Below, one piece after another: positions 6,660 through 7,238 of a stretch of DNA of 7,238 nucleotides (position 1 is the stretch's first letter; the number at the start of each line of letters is the position of its first letter). The stretch is from DASTHS01 sp035718085 (GTDB taxonomy: Bacteria; Actinomycetota; Acidimicrobiia; Acidimicrobiales; Palsa-688), in NCBI GenBank assembly GCA_035718085.1, contig DASTHS010000271.1, positions 1 to 7,238 on the forward strand, read 5' to 3'. The notes under the pieces were generated by a model that saw only the letters and a program-made list of their open reading frames with translations, was not told the origin of the DNA and did not search any database. The translations under genes and the position numbers were made by a program.

Positions 6660-7013
6660 CTACGGCGGCGGCGGCCCGGCGGGGCCGGGGCCGGGGCCGG
6701 GGGTCGCGCCGGCGGTGGCCGCTCCAGCCAAGCCGGCCGCGGTCAGCACCCGTTCGGCGAGGTCACCTTCGTCGCTGCACCCGTCGGCGGTGATCCGGAC
6801 CCAGGCCGCACCGGCCGCCGCAGCGGCGGCGCGCAGGTACGGGGCGTCGTGGTGGGCGATCACCACGACCGCCGGCCCCGCCAGGGCACCACGGGCGCCG
6901 AGCGGGGCCACGCGGGGGTCGTGGCCGAGCAGCCAGACCACCAGCGCCCGCTCGTGGGGGTCGGCCACGGTGACGAGCACCCGCAGACCCGGCTTCGACG
7001 AGGCATGGCGCAC
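6660..7013 (-). CDS. Small receiver-like protein lacking the phospho-acceptor segment
   Basis: This 117-aa product is supported by a good Shine-Dalgarno sequence (AAGAGGAG, 7 bases before the GTG at 7013) and by its position 10 bases upstream of the kinase. LRVLVTVADPHERALVVWLL (10-29) looks like beta-1/alpha-1 of a response-regulator receiver. GPAVVVIAHHDAPYLRAAAA (46-65), AAWVRITADG and DLAERVLTAAGL look like beta-4 to alpha-5. The stretch between, where beta-3 and the phospho-acceptor Asp should lie, is reduced to a short loop, and the conserved beta-5 lysine is not evident (Arg73-Ile-Thr). It is therefore probably not phosphorylated in the usual way and may bind the kinase or act as a decoy; this is inference. 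Residues 98-117 are a Gly/Pro-rich tail encoded by GGGGCC repeats. I do not recognise a named family; the receiver-like fold is a pattern judgement. Confidence 0.8.
   Translation of the reverse strand: MRHASSKPGLRVLVTVADPHERALVVWLLGHDPRVAPLGARGALAGPAVVVIAHHDAPYLRAAAAAAGAAWVRITADGCSDEGDLAERVLTAAGLAGAATAGATPGPGPGPAGPPPP
6681..6703 (+). repeat. GGGGCC hexamer repeat, G-quadruplex-capable
   Basis: Three tandem GGGGCC units followed by GGGGG give four G-runs of at least four bases separated by CC. This meets the usual four-run quadruplex pattern on the plus strand, which is the template strand of the receiver-like gene. In the gene it encodes the Pro-Gly repeats of the protein tail. Confidence 0.75.
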
Positions 7014-7028
7014 GGTCGGGCTCCTCTT

Positions 7029-7047
7029 CGGGGTCGCCGCGACCCCG
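7029..7047 (-). promoter_or_regulatory. 5'-leader hairpin abutting the Shine-Dalgarno of the receiver-like/kinase operon
   Basis: CGGGGTCG at 7029-7036 is perfectly complementary to CGACCCCG at 7040-7047 around a 3-base loop. In the minus-strand transcript the stem ends at the base immediately before the AAGAGGAG ribosome-binding site (7028-7021). It could affect ribosome access or mRNA stability. It does not include the Shine-Dalgarno bases themselves. Confidence 0.55.
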
Positions 7048-7063
7048 TCCTCTCATCGTGAAG

Positions 7064-7093
7064 GGTCGGCCCCTGCCATCCGCAGGGCCGACC
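7064..7093. repeat. Inverted repeat GGTCGGCCC(C)TGC / GCAGGGCCGACC
   Basis: Left arm 7064-7076 and right arm 7082-7093 pair over 12 base pairs with a single bulged C (around 7073) and a 5-base loop. The right arm is the promoter-proximal half of the minus-strand DosR-like box, so the left arm is an inverted extra half-site. It may act as DNA, as an operator, or as a hairpin. Confidence 0.6.
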
Positions 7094-7098
7094 GGCCC
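7082..7098 (-). promoter_or_regulatory. DosR-box-like operator facing the receiver-like/kinase operon
   Basis: Read on the minus strand this is GGGCCGGTCGGCCCTGC. It matches the site before the response regulator at 14 of 17 positions and fits the relaxed GGGNC-N4-GNCCC pattern. It ends 68 bases upstream of the GTG at 7013. Using the same geometry as the other two sites, transcription would start near 7048-7049, giving a leader of about 35 bases that contains the hairpin and the Shine-Dalgarno. A possible -10 (CACGAT, 7060-7055) is weak. Confidence 0.5.
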
Positions 7099-7114
7099 CC
7101 CGCCGGGGGCCGGT
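7091..7114. repeat. Perfect 10-bp GC hairpin, 4-base loop
   Basis: ACCGGCCCCC at 7091-7100 pairs perfectly with GGGGGCCGGT at 7105-7114 around the loop CGCC. It lies between the divergent transcription units and shares its first three bases (7091-7093) with the end of the adjacent imperfect hairpin, so the two cannot both form completely. A role as operator, insulator or RNA structure is possible. Confidence 0.65.
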
Positions 7115-7130
7115 GGTCACCCGTGGCCGG

Positions 7131-7176
7131 CGGCAGGGCCGTCATGGCGCGGACCTTGTGACCTTGGGCCCTGCCG
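7131..7176. repeat. Inverted repeat CGGCAGGGCC / GGCCCTGCCG
   Basis: The 10-base arms at 7131-7140 and 7167-7176 are perfect inverted copies 26 bases apart. The right arm overlaps the DosR-like box at 7158-7174. Each arm contains GGCCCTGC, the half-site common to all three boxes, so this adds a distal half-site to the promoter of the right-edge gene. Confidence 0.5.
7158..7174 (+). promoter_or_regulatory. DosR-box-like operator upstream of the right-edge gene
   Basis: GTGACCTTGGGCCCTGC agrees with the box at 4766-4782 at 15 of 17 positions and with the mycobacterial core GGGACTWWAGTCCC at 10 of 14. It ends 32 bases before the ATG at 7207, exactly the spacing found before the response regulator. 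An 8-base tandem (GACCTTGT, GACCTTGG) at 7152-7167 overlaps its left half and may provide a further half-site. Confidence 0.62.
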
Positions 7177-7206
7177 GGCCCGCCTACGCAACTGCAGCAT
7201 GGGGCC

Positions 7207-7238
7207 ATGACGACCACGACCACCTTCGAGCCGCTGAC
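7207..7238 (+). CDS. Partial CDS of unknown function, first 10 codons (runs off right edge)
   Basis: An ATG at 7207 opens a frame reading MTTTTTFEPL to the edge. It is divergent from the receiver-like/kinase operon and preceded by a DosR-box-like site at the same distance as in front of the response regulator, so it is a probable member of the same regulon. No Shine-Dalgarno sequence precedes it, which fits a leaderless transcript. The FEPL start recalls pyridoxamine 5'-phosphate oxidase-like flavin proteins, which often begin with a similar F/L-x-x-L motif, but ten residues cannot support an assignment. Confidence 0.55.
   Translation, partial: MTTTTTFEPL

Noticed and set aside
7058..7076. 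GTGAAGGGTCGGCCCCTGC as a fourth full DosR box
   Set aside because: Only the GGCCCCTGC half resembles the motif and it carries an extra C; the left half does not fit GGGNC, so it is treated as an inverted half-site only.

Overview
The window is very GC-rich, uses GTG starts freely and has strongly GC-biased third codon positions. Together with a DosR/DevR-type regulator and a DosS/DosT-type kinase, this points to an actinobacterium. An Acidimicrobiia-like lineage is my best guess, but that is inference and not shown by a marker gene. I see no rRNA, tRNA, CRISPR array, insertion sequence or phage gene.

Layout. Positions 1-1654 (minus strand) hold a short operon read right to left: a PadR-family repressor, an aldo/keto reductase with a complete catalytic tetrad, and the first 23 codons of an amidohydrolase-like gene that runs off the left edge. 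A 71-bp divergent spacer separates it from a plus-strand molybdate/tungstate uptake pair (1726-4629): a lipoprotein binding protein of the ModA/WtpA type, and one polypeptide that fuses the ModB permease to the ModC ATPase and a TOBE-like tail. Positions 4815-5468 (plus) encode a 217-aa response regulator that closely resembles mycobacterial DosR/DevR. Facing it (minus, 5516-7013) are its probable kinase, a compact single-GAF relative of DosS/DosT, and upstream of that a 117-aa protein resembling a receiver domain without the phospho-acceptor segment. At the right edge a divergent plus-strand gene begins at 7207.

How the parts fit. The main result is a set of three DosR-box-like sites. One precedes the response regulator (4766-4782) and one precedes the right-edge gene (7158-7174). 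They agree at 15 of 17 bases and both end exactly 32 bases before an ATG that lacks a clear Shine-Dalgarno sequence, which suggests autoregulated, possibly leaderless promoters. A third site (7082-7098, minus orientation) faces the receiver-like/kinase operon and matches the first at 14 of 17 bases. The kinase GAF domain keeps the histidine and tyrosine that correspond to the haem ligand and distal tyrosine of DosS, and has glycine where DosS has Glu87. I infer a small, locally wired redox/oxygen/NO-sensing circuit in which regulator and kinase are convergent genes. The adjacent molybdate transporter could supply molybdoenzymes used in low-oxygen respiration, but that link rests only on proximity.
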